A DNA stretch of 64,000 bases from Rubrivivax albus (GCF_004016515.1 NZ_SACT01000002.1:496001-560000), one strand, 5' to 3'; positions 8,179-16,777 are shown, counted from the first letter of the stretch. The notes: generated by a model from the letters alone, not told the origin. Program-made: numbers and translations.

Positions 8179-9471
8179 ATGGCTGCGCCATCGTCTTCGC
8201 CTTCGTCGGCGCCGAACCGCGCCTGGCGCTGGCCCTGGCTGGCCATGCCGGTCGGTGCACTGCTGCTCGCGGCCGCCACACTGTGGCTCGCCACCGAGCC
8301 TGCACCACGGGTCAGCGGCAACAGCGCCGCCACCGCCGGTGCCGGCACGCACCTGCACCACTGGCTGCGCCAGCACGACCCGCGGCGCACGCGGGATGGG
8401 CGGGTACTGTGGGTGCAGGCCACCGCCGAGGAACTGGAGTTGCTGGCCGACCAGGCCGCCCATCTGGCCGGCGGCGCGGCACGCACGCAGCTGGCCGCCG
8501 GCCGCCTGGATCTGCAGTTCAGCCTGCCGCTGCGCTGGCCCGGCGCGGCGGCGCCTTCACGCTGGCTGAACGTGGACCTGGTGCTGCGCGACGGGCGGCA
8601 GTTGCACGCACTGGTGGAGACCGCCCGCATCGGGCATCTGCATCTGCCGCGCCCACTGGCCAGCACCGCCGTGAGGCTGGCCCTGGCCTGGTGGGACCGG
8701 CCGGCGGCCGGTGCGGCACCGTGGCACACCATGCTGCAGGCGCTGCGCCTGCAACCGCAGCAGGTGCTGCTGAGCTACCGCTGGCGCGCCGACCTGCCGC
8801 AGCAGCTGGCCGCCTGGGTGATGCCGGCGGACCGGCTGGCCACGCTGCGGCCCTACCACGATGCGCTGCGCGCAGCCGTGCTGCGCTCGCGCGCGCCGCA
8901 GCCGCTGACGGCGTTGATGGCGCCGCTGTTCACGCTCGCCGCACAGCGCAGCATGGCCGGCGATGCCGCCGCCGAGAACCGCGCCGCGCTGCTGGTGCTG
9001 GCCGCCTACGCCGGCGGGCAGCCGGCGGCGCGCTGGTGGCCGCAGGCCGGCGACTGGCCGCGCGTGCCGCCGCGCGGCGCACAGTTCGGCGGCCGCGGCG
9101 ACTTCGCGCAGCACTACCTGGTCTCCGCCGCCCTGGCCGCCGAAGCCGGCGGGCCACTGGCCGATGCGCTGGGGGCGATGAAGGAGGTGGGCGACACGCG
9201 CGGCGGCAGCGGCTTCAGCTTCACCGACATCGCCGTCAACCGCGCCGGCGCACGCCTGGGCGAACTGGCGGTGCGCGACCCGCGCCGCGTGCAGACGCTG
9301 CTGGCGGCAGCGCCGCCGGACCACGACCTGCTGCCCGCCGTGGCCGACCTGCCCGAGTTCATGGGCCGCGCCGAGTTCGAGGCGCGCTTCGGCGCCGTGG
9401 GCGCGCCGGCCTACCAGGCCATGCTCGCGCGCATCGACGCGCGGCTGGACGCGCTGGACGCCTACCGCTGA
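8179..9471 (+). CDS. Uncharacterised membrane-anchored protein
   Basis: A 430-residue protein not recognised as a named family. One N-terminal transmembrane or signal-anchor segment (WLAMPVGALLLAAATLWLA, about residues 15-34) is followed by a large, alanine-rich, probably periplasmic domain. A conserved-looking patch near the C-terminus (GRGDFAQHYLVSAALAAEAG, then GGSGFSFTDIAVNRAGARLG) may be the functional core. The ATG at 8179 was chosen because the transmembrane segment begins soon after. Its 3' end overlaps the convergent DsbA-like gene by 10 bp. No function is proposed. Confidence 0.65.
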   Translation: MAAPSSSPSSAPNRAWRWPWLAMPVGALLLAAATLWLATEPAPRVSGNSAATAGAGTHLHHWLRQHDPRRTRDGRVLWVQATAEELELLADQAAHLAGGAARTQLAAGRLDLQFSLPLRWPGAAAPSRWLNVDLVLRDGRQLHALVETARIGHLHLPRPLASTAVRLALAWWDRPAAGAAPWHTMLQALRLQPQQVLLSYRWRADLPQQLAAWVMPADRLATLRPYHDALRAAVLRSRAPQPLTALMAPLFTLAAQRSMAGDAAAENRAALLVLAAYAGGQPAARWWPQAGDWPRVPPRGAQFGGRGDFAQHYLVSAALAAEAGGPLADALGAMKEVGDTRGGSGFSFTDIAVNRAGARLGELAVRDPRRVQTLLAAAPPDHDLLPAVADLPEFMGRAEFEARFGAVGAPAYQAMLARIDARLDALDAYR

Positions 9472-10160
9472 GCGCCGGCCGGCTCGGCCGCCGACTCCGC
9501 AGCGATCTGGCGCAGTGCCTGCAGATAGACCGCCGGCGGCTGCCCGCCCTGGATCAGGTGCCGACCATCGACCACCACCGAAGGCACGGCGCGGATGCCC
9601 TGCTGCTGCCAGTGGCGCTCGGCGGCGCGCACCTCGTCGGCATGGCGGCCCTCGGCCAGCACCGCCTGCGCCGCCGCACGGTCCAGGCCGGCGGCTTGCG
9701 CGGCATCGGCCAGCACGACCGGGTCGGAGGGGTTGCGGCCATCACCGTGGTAGGCCTGAAGCAGCGCGCGCTTGAGCGCCAGCTGCTGTACCGCCCCCTG
9801 CAACCCGGCCCAATGCAGCAGGCGGTGGGCGTCGAAGGTGTTCCAGGTGCGCGTGCGCGGGCCGAAGCTGAAGCCGACCGCGGCACCCCGCTCGCGGATC
9901 ATGGCCTGCGTCTGCGCGATGTCCTGCGGCGACTTGCCGTACTTCTCGCCCAGGTACTCGACGATGTCGCGGCCCTCGGGCCCCATGTCGGGGTTGAGCT
10001 CGAAGGGCTGGCAGTGCAGCTCGACGTCGAGTTCGCCATCGAGCTGGTCGAGGGCCTGCTGCAGGCCGGCCAGGCCGATGGCACACCAGGGGCAGGCGAC
10101 GTCGGAGATCAGGTCGATGCGCATGCGCCGCAGTGTAGGCGCGCCGGTGGCGGCATTCAT
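9462..10160 (-). CDS. FrnE-type DsbA-family oxidoreductase
   Basis: A 232-residue thioredoxin-fold protein of the DsbA/FrnE group. The active-site CPWC motif is at residues 23-26 (DVACPWC), and the cis-proline loop follows later (GIRAVPSVVVDGRHLIQGGQ). No signal peptide is visible, so it is probably cytoplasmic, as FrnE proteins usually are. The ATG at 10160 overlaps the stop of the peroxidase gene (ATGA), so it is translated as the last gene of a four-gene operon. An internal ATG at 10124 (MRIDLISD) is an alternative start. Disulfide reductase or isomerase activity is likely; the partner is unknown. Confidence 0.85.
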   Translation of the reverse strand: MNAATGAPTLRRMRIDLISDVACPWCAIGLAGLQQALDQLDGELDVELHCQPFELNPDMGPEGRDIVEYLGEKYGKSPQDIAQTQAMIRERGAAVGFSFGPRTRTWNTFDAHRLLHWAGLQGAVQQLALKRALLQAYHGDGRNPSDPVVLADAAQAAGLDRAAAQAVLAEGRHADEVRAAERHWQQQGIRAVPSVVVDGRHLIQGGQPPAVYLQALRQIAAESAAEPAGAQR

Positions 10161-11293
10161 GACGACAGGGTCTCCAGGAAGGCCACCAGGTCCGCCACCT
10201 CGTCGTCACGCAGTTGCAACGGCACCAGGATGCGCTCGCCGTCGGCGTGCAGCCGGTCTGGATCCAGCGTCGAGTAGTGCCGGACCACTTCGGTCAGCGT
10301 CGCGGCACTACCGGCGTGGAAGTACGGCGCGGTCTGGCGCAGGTTGCGCAGACCGGGCACGCGGAACTCGCCGAAGTGGCGGTGCTCGCTGCGCAGATGG
10401 CGGGTGGCGACACCGCTGGCGCCGCCGTCGTCGGCGAACGGGCCGAGGCGATTGAAGCGGCTGCCGCGCACCTCCTGCAGGCCCGCGTGCCGCCCAGGGT
10501 CCACGCCGCCGGGCACGAAGAACGGCACGCCGATGTCGGCGAACTCGCCGTGGCTGAAGCGTGGTCCGACATGGCACAGGTGGCAGCGACCGCGGCCCAC
10601 GAACAGGCGCAGGCCGCGCTGGGCCGGCAGCGGGTAGCGCGCGGCGGCCGCATCGTCTCCGCGGAACAGGGCATCGCGGAAGTCATCGAAGGCCGTGCGC
10701 GGCGACACGAGCCGGGCCTGGAACGCAGCCAGCGCCTTGGCGGCCGCCACCAGGCGGGCATCGCCTTCGGGCACCGCGGCGAGCGCGGGTTCGCGGGCCA
10801 GCCGGCGCTGCAGCGCGGCCTCGTCGCCGCCCATCTCCGCCGGGTCACGCAGGGCGCGCAGGCTGGCAGCCCACAACGAGTCGGCACTGCCACCCCAGCC
10901 GAACCAGCGCTGGCCCGCCACGTCCATCAGGCCCGGTGTGTTGCGCACGCCCGGGCCCTGTCCGACGGCCACCGGGCGGCCGTCCTGGAAGGCTCGTGCC
11001 GGCACATGGCAGCTGGCGCAGGACACCTGGCCGCTGGCCGACAGGCCCGGGTCGAAGAAGAGGCGGCGGCCGAGGGCCACGGCGTTGGCGTCACGCTGCC
11101 GGCGGTTGCTGGGGTCGATGGCCGCCGGCGGCGGCCAGGGCCCGTGGGCGGCGATGGCCTGGCGCTCTTCGGTGGAAAAGTCGAGCAGGCCCTCGGCGGC
11201 CTGCGCACCGCAGACCAGGCTGGCCAACGCCAGCGCGGCCACCGCACGCGCCGGGGCGACACGGCGCCACACGCGGGTCGGCGCCAACCCCAT
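10157..11293 (-). CDS. Di-haem cytochrome c peroxidase / MauG-family protein
   Basis: A 378-residue exported protein with a signal peptide ending near ...CGAQA (about residue 30). Two c-type haem sites are visible: CASCH at about residues 92-96 and CHLCH at about 237-241. The context is that of the bacterial CcpA/MauG family (LFFDPGLSASGQ before haem 1; FRVPGLRNLRQTAPYFHAG with later conserved ligands). Members reduce H2O2 in the periplasm or, like MauG and MbnH, oxidise residues of a partner protein. The start ATG overlaps the stop of the upstream FixH-like gene, and its stop overlaps the FrnE start. Haem attachment is sure from the motifs; the substrate is unknown. Confidence 0.88.
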   Translation of the reverse strand: MGLAPTRVWRRVAPARAVAALALASLVCGAQAAEGLLDFSTEERQAIAAHGPWPPPAAIDPSNRRQRDANAVALGRRLFFDPGLSASGQVSCASCHVPARAFQDGRPVAVGQGPGVRNTPGLMDVAGQRWFGWGGSADSLWAASLRALRDPAEMGGDEAALQRRLAREPALAAVPEGDARLVAAAKALAAFQARLVSPRTAFDDFRDALFRGDDAAAARYPLPAQRGLRLFVGRGRCHLCHVGPRFSHGEFADIGVPFFVPGGVDPGRHAGLQEVRGSRFNRLGPFADDGGASGVATRHLRSEHRHFGEFRVPGLRNLRQTAPYFHAGSAATLTEVVRHYSTLDPDRLHADGERILVPLQLRDDEVADLVAFLETLSS

Positions 11294-11700
11294 CACTGGA
11301 GGTCGACGCGTTGCTGCAGCACCTGGGTGCGCCCGTCCAGCCGCACCTCCAGCCGCAGCGCCCAGGTGCCGGGCATGTGCCACAGCAGGCCATCGACCCG
11401 CCAGCGGCCGCCGCCGAGCGCCTGCAGCGACGGCCGGTAGTTCATGCCGTGGCGGTGCGCCGGCATCGTGGCATCGACGGCCAGCAGTTCGGCCTGCGGC
11501 GGGCACAGCCGCACCTGCAGCGCGAAGGGCGTCGCCAGCGGTGGGGCCGCATCGGCGGGGCCATCGTCGTGCACCCGCCAGGCCAAGGCCACACCCTCCC
11601 CCGCCACCCGCCAGCCGTCGACGGCCTGCAGTGGGCAGGCACCGGCACCGGGCAGCATCAGCAGGCCGACGCTGGCGGCCAACAGCGAACGCCAGCTCAC
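11293..11700 (-). CDS. Small secreted FixH/YtkA-like protein
   Basis: A 135-residue protein with a hydrophobic signal sequence (LLAASVGLLMLPGAGA) starting at a GTG that overlaps the upstream amidohydrolase stop (GTGA). The mature part resembles FixH/YtkA-like beta-sandwich proteins: AHRHGMNYRPSL, then GRWRVDGLLWHMPGTWALRLEV. Its HRHGM cluster could bind a metal such as copper, but that is inference from composition. Two cysteines (start of the mature part and LCPP) may form a disulfide. Its place between a metal-type amidohydrolase and a MauG-type peroxidase makes it a candidate partner or substrate of the peroxidase. Confidence 0.7.
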   Translation of the reverse strand: MSWRSLLAASVGLLMLPGAGACPLQAVDGWRVAGEGVALAWRVHDDGPADAAPPLATPFALQVRLCPPQAELLAVDATMPAHRHGMNYRPSLQALGGGRWRVDGLLWHMPGTWALRLEVRLDGRTQVLQQRVDLQ

Positions 11701-12569
11701 CGCTGCAGCGCCGCCCGCATCGCGCCGAACAGGCGTTCGCCGTTGCGCCAGGCGATCTGCTCGGCCACGTCGGCGGGCAGATCGGCCAGCCAGGCGCGGC
11801 TGAACTGCGCATGCGGTACCACGTAGTGCCAGCGTTCCGGCGTGAAGGTGTCGGTGCCGACGAGGAAACGGTCGGGAAACGCCAGGAACACGGCGCGCCA
11901 CGCCGGGTCGACCTTCCCGTCACTGGCATGGTCGCTGCGGAAGGCCAGGTCGCACCACAGGTTGGGGTGGCGGCGCAGCATCTGCGCCACGCGCTCGGGC
12001 GTGTCGAAGCCAGCATGCGCCCAGAGGATGCGGGCCTGCGGGTCCTGCCGGAACTGGCGCTCGACGGCGTCGGCATCACCATGCGCATGCAGGTAGAGCC
12101 CGTGCTCGCGTGCGAGCTGCACCACGCGGCGCATCACCGGCGTGTCCGCCTGGTCGCCATAGGCATGGAACTCGCCGATGGCCACGTATCGGAAGCGGCG
12201 CAGGCGGTCTTCCAGGTAGGGGATGACCGACGGGTCGTGCATCCAGGTGCCGAGTTCACCGCGCTGCCGGTAGGGCCGCAGTGCCGGCAACACGATGTCG
12301 GGGGCCGCGGCGTACAGCTGCTGGGTGCCCTCGTCGCTGCTGCTCGACACCAGGGCCGCCTTGAGGCCGGCCTCGCGCAGCAGGGCGGCAGCACGCGCCG
12401 GCGGGAGCTGGTCCCAGGCATCGTGGCTGTAGTGCAGGTGGGCGTCGAAGAGGGGCAGCGCAGGCGGCGCCGCGAACGCCGGGGCGGCCGGCCACGCCAG
12501 CACCGCGCAGCAGAGCGAACACGCGCGCGCGGCCGCAGCACGGCTGCCGAAGATCAGGTCGAAAAGCAC
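11697..12569 (-). CDS. Secreted amidohydrolase-family (TIM-barrel) protein
   Basis: A 290-residue protein with a signal peptide (hydrophobic to about residue 34, AFAAP cleavage region) followed at once by the first metal motif HLH (residues 44 and 46, in FDAHLHYSHDAW). Further barrel-end elements are YLHAHGDADAVE, ILWAHAGFD and the late FLVGTDTF, matching amidohydrolase_2/TatD-like metal-dependent hydrolases. Periplasmic location is unusual for this fold. It is the first gene of the operon with the FixH-like protein, the di-haem peroxidase and the FrnE protein. Its promoter must lie in the 175 bp shared with divergent hpf. The substrate is unknown. Confidence 0.8.
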   Translation of the reverse strand: MLFDLIFGSRAAAARACSLCCAVLAWPAAPAFAAPPALPLFDAHLHYSHDAWDQLPPARAAALLREAGLKAALVSSSSDEGTQQLYAAAPDIVLPALRPYRQRGELGTWMHDPSVIPYLEDRLRRFRYVAIGEFHAYGDQADTPVMRRVVQLAREHGLYLHAHGDADAVERQFRQDPQARILWAHAGFDTPERVAQMLRRHPNLWCDLAFRSDHASDGKVDPAWRAVFLAFPDRFLVGTDTFTPERWHYVVPHAQFSRAWLADLPADVAEQIAWRNGERLFGAMRAALQR

Positions 12570-12744
12570 GGCGAAGCACCCCCGGAGAACGTGCTGTCGA
12601 CCTTACTGCCAATCTGTGCATCCTGCCGCGAAGGGCGGGATTTCACAAGCTTGTCACGGGGGTCCTTCGGGCGCACACTGGGTCTGTCGGGTAGCTTGAC
12701 AGATGGCCCGACACGAGACCCCAATGACCTGAAAGGAAGCCCTG

Positions 12745-13086
12745 ATGAACCTGACGATCAGCGGACATCATCTCGAAGTGACGCCGGCTCTGCGAGAGTA
12801 TGTGCTCACCAAGCTAGATCGGGTGACGCGCCACTTCGACCAGGTGGTCGACGTGACCGTGCTGCTGACCGTGGAGAAGCTGAAGGAGAAGGAACGCCGA
12901 CAGAAGGCCGAGGTGACCCTGCACGTCAAAGGGCGGGACATCTTCGTCGAACAGTCCCACGAGGATCTGTACGCCGCCATCGACCAGCTGATGGACAAGC
13001 TCGACCGCCAGGTCGTCCGCCACAAGGACCGCCTGCAGGACCACCACCACACCTCGCCCAAGCGGCTGGGCGCGGAACTGTCCTGA
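12745..13086 (+). CDS. hpf: Ribosome hibernation promoting factor (short HPF/RaiA family)
   Basis: A 113-residue protein starting [20 protein letters not shown], the standard N-terminus of proteobacterial HPF. HPF binds the 30S subunit at the tRNA/mRNA path and drives 70S dimerisation in slow growth. It has the short form without the C-terminal dimerisation domain. A good ribosome-binding site (AAAGGAAG) lies 6-13 bases before the ATG. A TTGACA box at 12696-12701 is a possible -35 element. In related genomes rpoN lies just upstream; here the upstream gene is an unrelated divergent one. A terminator follows. Confidence 0.95.
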   Translation: MNLTISGHHLEVTPALREYVLTKLDRVTRHFDQVVDVTVLLTVEKLKEKERRQKAEVTLHVKGRDIFVEQSHEDLYAAIDQLMDKLDRQVVRHKDRLQDHHHTSPKRLGAELS

Positions 13087-13109
13087 GCGCCGATCTCCCT
13101 TTTCTGCGT

Positions 13110-13133
13110 GCGGCCTTCGGGCCGCTTTCGTTT
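13110..13133 (+). terminator. Rho-independent terminator after hpf
   Basis: A 6-bp GC stem GCGGCC-TTCG-GGCCGC with a stable TTCG loop is followed by TTTCGTTT. It lies 24 bases after the hpf stop and before the promoter of ptsN, so hpf and ptsN are probably separate transcripts. Confidence 0.7.
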
Positions 13134-13221
13134 GCCGGAAACTGTTGTCCCTGTGCCGCGCCGCCGTTGACTTCCACCGACATCGGTGGTGCAGTGCACA
13201 CAAACGCCAGACCGCGATTCC

Positions 13222-13227
13222 TATAAT
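13222..13227 (+). promoter_or_regulatory. Probable -10 element of the ptsN promoter
   Basis: A perfect TATAAT stands out in GC-rich DNA 51 bases before the ptsN ATG, after the hpf terminator. No good -35 box is found 16-18 bases upstream (the region reads CACAAA), so an activator or an extended contact may be needed. Confidence 0.45.
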
Positions 13228-13277
13228 TCCCTCTCACTTGTAACGAGATCCGCGGTGGCGCACGCATCACCGACCCC

Positions 13278-13748
13278 ATGAACCGTCTTGCCGCCATCCT
13301 GCCGGAAGGCAACGTGCTGGTGAACGTGGAGGCGAGCAGCAAGAAGCGTGTCTTCGAGCATGCCGGCCTGCTGTTCGAGAACCTGCACGCCATCGCCCGC
13401 AGCACTGTCACCGACAACCTGTTCGCCCGCGAACGCCTGGGCTCGACGGGCCTGGGGCACGGCGTGGCCATTCCGCATGGGCGCATCAAGGGGCTGAAGA
13501 ACCCGCTGGCGGCCGTGCTGCGCGTGCAGCAGCCCATCCCGTTCGACGCGCCCGACGACGAGCCGGTGCTGCTGCTGATCTTCCTGCTCGTGCCCGAGGC
13601 GGCGACCCAGCGCCACCTGGAAATCCTGTCGGAAATCGCCGAGATGCTGTCCGACCGTGACCTGCGCGAGCGCCTGAAGACCGAGCCCGACGCGGCCGGC
13701 GTTCACAAGCTCATCCAGGACTGGGAACCGCTGAAGTCGGTGGCCTGA
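13278..13748 (+). CDS. ptsN: PTS IIA-like nitrogen-regulatory protein PtsN (EIIA-Ntr)
   Basis: A 156-residue protein of the EIIA-Ntr family. The phospho-accepting histidine is residue 67 in GVAIPHGR, and the [23 protein letters not shown] segment (shown here as [13 protein letters not shown]) is typical. It is the end point of the PTS-Ntr phosphorelay (PtsP-PtsO-PtsN) that links nitrogen and carbon state to potassium transport and sigma-54 related functions. It is followed after 31 bp by hprK, the usual betaproteobacterial arrangement; HprK acts on the HPr-like partner of the same relay. Confidence 0.95.
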   Translation: MNRLAAILPEGNVLVNVEASSKKRVFEHAGLLFENLHAIARSTVTDNLFARERLGSTGLGHGVAIPHGRIKGLKNPLAAVLRVQQPIPFDAPDDEPVLLLIFLLVPEAATQRHLEILSEIAEMLSDRDLRERLKTEPDAAGVHKLIQDWEPLKSVA

Positions 13749-13779
13749 TGTCCACCGGCGGCAACCGGCCGTCCGCGCC

Positions 13780-14739
13780 ATGAAACCCACCTCGATGAGC
13801 GCCGAGGCGCTCTTCGAACAGCACCGCGCGGCACTGCGCTGGGAATGGGTGGCCGGCCATGCGCAGCCCGACCGCCGCTTCGACGAAGCCGCGGTGCGAG
13901 ACGCGCGCTCCGCGGCCGACCTCGTCGGCTACCTGAACTACATCCACCCCTACCGGGTGCAGATCGTCGGCGAGCGCGAGGTGGCCTACCTGAAGGCCTC
14001 GTCGCCCGAGGACCAGGAACGGCGGATCTCGCGCATCGTCACGCTGGAGCCGCCGGTGATCATCGTCGCCGACGGCGAGGTGCCACCCGACCGCCTGGTG
14101 GCCATCTGCGACCGCGCCGAGATCCCTTTGTTCGTCACCGCGGAGTCGGCGGGCCACACGATCGACGTCGTGCGCGGCTGGCTGGCGCGGCTGTTCGCCG
14201 ACCGAACCACGCGGCACGGCGTGTTCATGGACATCCTGGGCCTGGGCGTGCTGCTCACCGGCGAATCGGGCCTGGGCAAGAGCGAGCTCGGGCTGGAGCT
14301 GATCAGCCGCGGCCATGGCCTGGTGGCCGACGATGCGGTGGACATCTACCGCATCAGCCAGACGGCGCTGGAGGGGCGCTGCCCCGAACTGCTGCTGAAC
14401 CTGCTGGAGGTGCGCGGCATCGGCCTGCTGGACATCAAGGCCATCTTCGGCGAGACCGCCGTGCGGCGGAAGATGCGCGTGCAGCTGATCGTGCACCTGG
14501 TGCGCAAGGAGACGATGGAGCGCGAGTTCGAGCGCCTGCCCTACGAGCCGCTGTACGAGGAGGTGCTGGGCATCCCGGTGCGCAAGGTGGTGATCGCGGT
14601 GGATGCCGGTCGCAACCTCGCGGTGCTGGTGGAAGCCGCCGTGCGCAACACCGTGCTGCAGCTGCGCGGCATCGACACCTACCAGGAGTTCGTGGCACGC
14701 CACCAGCGTGCCATGGAGAAGGGCGAGCCGCTGGGCTGA
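13780..14739 (+). CDS. hprK: HPr kinase/phosphorylase
   Basis: A 319-residue protein with the HprK layout: an N-terminal domain (to about residue 130), a conserved His in [10 protein letters not shown] (about 146), the Walker A motif GESGLGKS at about 161-168, and the capping signature [15 protein letters not shown] with the C-terminal [20 protein letters not shown] region. It phosphorylates and dephosphorylates the regulatory serine of HPr-type proteins. It follows ptsN at 31 bp. A palindromic repeat begins three bases after its stop. Confidence 0.95.
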   Translation: MKPTSMSAEALFEQHRAALRWEWVAGHAQPDRRFDEAAVRDARSAADLVGYLNYIHPYRVQIVGEREVAYLKASSPEDQERRISRIVTLEPPVIIVADGEVPPDRLVAICDRAEIPLFVTAESAGHTIDVVRGWLARLFADRTTRHGVFMDILGLGVLLTGESGLGKSELGLELISRGHGLVADDAVDIYRISQTALEGRCPELLLNLLEVRGIGLLDIKAIFGETAVRRKMRVQLIVHLVRKETMEREFERLPYEPLYEEVLGIPVRKVVIAVDAGRNLAVLVEAAVRNTVLQLRGIDTYQEFVARHQRAMEKGEPLG

Positions 14740-14741
14740 GG

Positions 14742-14789
14742 CTGGACTGAAGACAGTCCCTGCGGACTGTCTTCAGCCTGCCGAAGCGG
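14742..14789. repeat. Palindromic intergenic repeat, copy 1 (REP-like)
   Basis: A 48-base unit containing a perfect 13-bp inverted repeat (14747-14759 with 14764-14776) around a CTGC loop, then a CCTGCCGAAGCGG tail. It starts three bases after the hprK stop and is repeated exactly at 14817. It lies between convergent hprK and fur, so it may also end transcription in both directions, although no T-run follows. Confidence 0.85.
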
Positions 14790-14816
14790 TCGAGCTCTGC
14801 GAGGCCGGGGGAGGAC

Positions 14817-14864
14817 CTGGACTGAAGACAGTCCCTGCGGACTGTCTTCAGCCTGCCGAAGCGG
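14817..14864. repeat. Palindromic intergenic repeat, copy 2 (REP-like)
   Basis: Identical over 48 bases to the copy at 14742, with a start-to-start spacing of 75 bp. The hairpin arms are 14822-14834 and 14839-14851. The downstream text CCCGGCATGCA is shared with the related element at 22187 but not with copy 1, so the full unit is longer than 48 bases. It lies 51 bases from the 3' end of fur. Confidence 0.85.
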
Positions 14865-14914
14865 CCCGGCATGCACAGCCGGGCCGTGGGCGGCGAGAGC
14901 GGCCTACTGGCAGC

Positions 14915-15346
14915 CTACTTCGCACCCCGGTGCTCGCAGTCGGTCTTCGTGCAGTTGGCGTACAGCGCCAGCGAATGCTCCTGCAACTGGAAGCCGCGCG
15001 ACTCGGCTACCGCACGCTGTCGGGCCTCGATCTCGGGGTCGAAGAACTCCTCGACCCGGCCGCAGTTCAGGCACACGAGATGGTCGTGGTGCTGGCCCTC
15101 GTTGAGCTCGAACACCGCCTTGCCCGACTCGAAGTTGCTGCGCGACAGCAGCCCGGCCTGCTCGAACTGCATCAGCACGCGGTACACGGTGGCCAGGCCG
15201 ATGTCGGAACCGTCGGCCAGCAGCGCCTTGAACACGTCCTCGGCCGTCATGTGGCGGCGCTCGGACTGCTGGAAGACCTCCAGGATCTTGATGCGGGGCA
15301 GCGTGGCCTTCAGGCCGCTGCTCTTGAGTTCTTCGACGTGCGTCAT
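14915..15346 (-). CDS. fur: Ferric uptake regulator Fur
   Basis: About 143 residues. The N-terminal winged helix ([34 protein letters not shown] recognition region) and the metal site [11 protein letters not shown] are standard for Fur. A second cysteine pair near the C-terminus ([11 protein letters not shown]) may complete a structural zinc site. It represses iron-uptake genes with Fe2+. A TTG at 15352 lies in frame two codons upstream, but the ATG at 15346 ([13 protein letters not shown]) is the family start. It is divergent from bamE with 98 bp between starts, the common betaproteobacterial order. Confidence 0.96.
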   Translation of the reverse strand: MTHVEELKSSGLKATLPRIKILEVFQQSERRHMTAEDVFKALLADGSDIGLATVYRVLMQFEQAGLLSRSNFESGKAVFELNEGQHHDHLVCLNCGRVEEFFDPEIEARQRAVAESRGFQLQEHSLALYANCTKTDCEHRGAK

Positions 15347-15384
15347 GGCCAATCTCGCGGGCAGCCCGGCGGGCAGGGGCCCGC

Positions 15385-15402
15385 TAGAATCAGCCGATCA
15401 TA
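15385..15402. promoter_or_regulatory. Probable overlapping divergent -10 elements for bamE and fur
   Basis: TAGAAT at 15385-15390 reads towards bamE, and TATGAT (complement of 15397-15402) reads towards fur. They are the only AT-rich hexamers in the 98-bp gap. No clear -35 boxes were found. Close spacing would make the two promoters compete. Confidence 0.35.
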
Positions 15403-15444
15403 GCCAGCCCGCCAGCGCAAACCTCCGTTGCGCGCGGGGAATCC

Positions 15445-15960
15445 ATGATCCGACTCCTGTTGTCCACGGCCGCAGCCGCCCTCCTGGCGGGCTGCGCGTC
15501 GCAGTTGCAGACCAGCCAGACCCTGTTCGGCCTGGTCACGCCCTACCGCATGGAGCTGGTGCAGGGCAACGTCATCACGCAGGAACTGCTGGCCCGCGTG
15601 CGGCCCGGCCTGAACCGGCGCCAGGTGCGCGACCTGCTGGGCACGCCGCTGCTGACCGACGTCTTCCACGGCAACCGCTGGGACTACGTCTTCGTCATCG
15701 AACGCCAGGGCCAGCAGGCCCAGCGGCGCAACGTCGTGCTGCGCTTCGATGGCGACGTGCTGGCCAGCATCGACGCCGGCGAACTGCCCACCGAGCAGCA
15801 GTTCGTCTCGTCGATCACACGCGAGGCGAAGTACCCCGACCGCAAGCTCGAGCTCACAGAGGAAGAGCGCGCCGCCTTGCCCAAGCCGCCGGCGCGTGCC
15901 GCGTCGGCAGCCGAGCCCAGCGGCCCCGTGCGGCCCTACCCGCCGCTGGAAGGCGAGTGA
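15445..15960 (+). CDS. bamE: Outer-membrane assembly lipoprotein BamE (SmpA/OmlA)
   Basis: A 171-residue lipoprotein with lipobox LLAGC (acylated Cys17). The BamE core follows ([19 protein letters not shown], then [20 protein letters not shown] and [10 protein letters not shown]). BamE is a small part of the Bam complex that folds outer-membrane beta-barrels. The C-terminal ~45 residues are a proline/alanine-rich extension. It lies 20 bp before dapB on the same strand and may share its transcript. Confidence 0.94.
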   Translation: MIRLLLSTAAAALLAGCASQLQTSQTLFGLVTPYRMELVQGNVITQELLARVRPGLNRRQVRDLLGTPLLTDVFHGNRWDYVFVIERQGQQAQRRNVVLRFDGDVLASIDAGELPTEQQFVSSITREAKYPDRKLELTEEERAALPKPPARAASAAEPSGPVRPYPPLEGE

Positions 15961-15979
15961 ACCCGGTCCGGAACACACG

Positions 15980-16777
15980 ATGAAGTTCTGCATCGCCGGC
16001 GCGTCCGGCCGCATGGGCCGCATGCTGATCGACGCCGTGCTGTCCAGCGCCGGCGACGAACTCAGCGGCGCCCTCGACCACGCCGCCAGCCCGGCGCTGG
16101 GCGAGGACGCCGCGGCCTTACTCGGACACCCCTGCGGCGTGGCCATCACCGCCGACCTCGCCCAGGGCCTGGCCGGCGCCGACGTGCTGATCGACTTCAC
16201 GCGTCCCGAAGGCACGCTGGCCCACCTGGCCGCCTGCCGCGCCGCCGGCGTGCGCATGGTCATCGGCACCACCGGGTTCGACGATGCCGGCAAGGCCGCG
16301 ATCGCCGACGCGGCGCGCGAGATCCCCATCGTCTTCGCCGCCAACATGAGCGTGGGCGTCAACGTCACGCTCCGGCTGCTGGAGATGGCGGCCAAGGCGC
16401 TGGCCACCGGCTACGACGTCGAGATCGTCGAGGCCCACCACAAGCACAAGGTGGACGCGCCCAGCGGCACCGCGCTGGCGATGGGCGAGGCCATCGCGGC
16501 GGCGCAGGGCAAGGCGCTGAAGGACTGTGCCGTGTACGCCCGCGAAGGCCACACCGGCGAACGCGAGCCCGGCACCATCGGCTTTGCCACCATCCGCGGC
16601 GGCGACGTCATCGGCGACCACCAGGTGATGTTCCTCGGCACCGGTGAACGCATCGAGATCGCGCACCGCAGCAACAGTCGCCAGGGCTACGCGCAGGGCA
16701 GCCTGCGCGCGGCGCACTTCCTCGCCAACCGCGCGCCCGGCCTGTACGACATGGCCGACGTGCTCGGCCTGCGCTGA
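15980..16777 (+). CDS. dapB: 4-hydroxy-tetrahydrodipicolinate reductase
   Basis: A 265-residue enzyme of lysine and meso-diaminopimelate synthesis that reduces hydroxy-tetrahydrodipicolinate with NAD(P)H. The nucleotide motif [10 protein letters not shown] is near residue 7. VIGTTGFDD and the substrate-binding [16 protein letters not shown] (catalytic His and Lys) are present, as is the C-terminal [11 protein letters not shown]. The ATG at 15980 gives the standard length; the frame is open upstream inside bamE without homology. Confidence 0.97.
   Translation: MKFCIAGASGRMGRMLIDAVLSSAGDELSGALDHAASPALGEDAAALLGHPCGVAITADLAQGLAGADVLIDFTRPEGTLAHLAACRAAGVRMVIGTTGFDDAGKAAIADAAREIPIVFAANMSVGVNVTLRLLEMAAKALATGYDVEIVEAHHKHKVDAPSGTALAMGEAIAAAQGKALKDCAVYAREGHTGEREPGTIGFATIRGGDVIGDHQVMFLGTGERIEIAHRSNSRQGYAQGSLRAAHFLANRAPGLYDMADVLGLR

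Noticed and set aside
7371-10277. A 968-codon plus-strand frame across corA, the 8179 protein and the FrnE gene
   Set aside because: It runs through three supported genes in other frames and changes composition at each boundary; not a single protein.
12640-12744. Sigma-54 promoter upstream of hpf
   Set aside because: TGTCACGGGGGTCC and TGGCCCGACACG were compared with the consensus and lack the GG-N10-GC pattern; only a TTGACA box remains.
14742-14864. Twin repeats as a CRISPR array
   Set aside because: Only two units, each with its own strong hairpin, a 27-base gap, a related copy 7 kb away and no cas genes.
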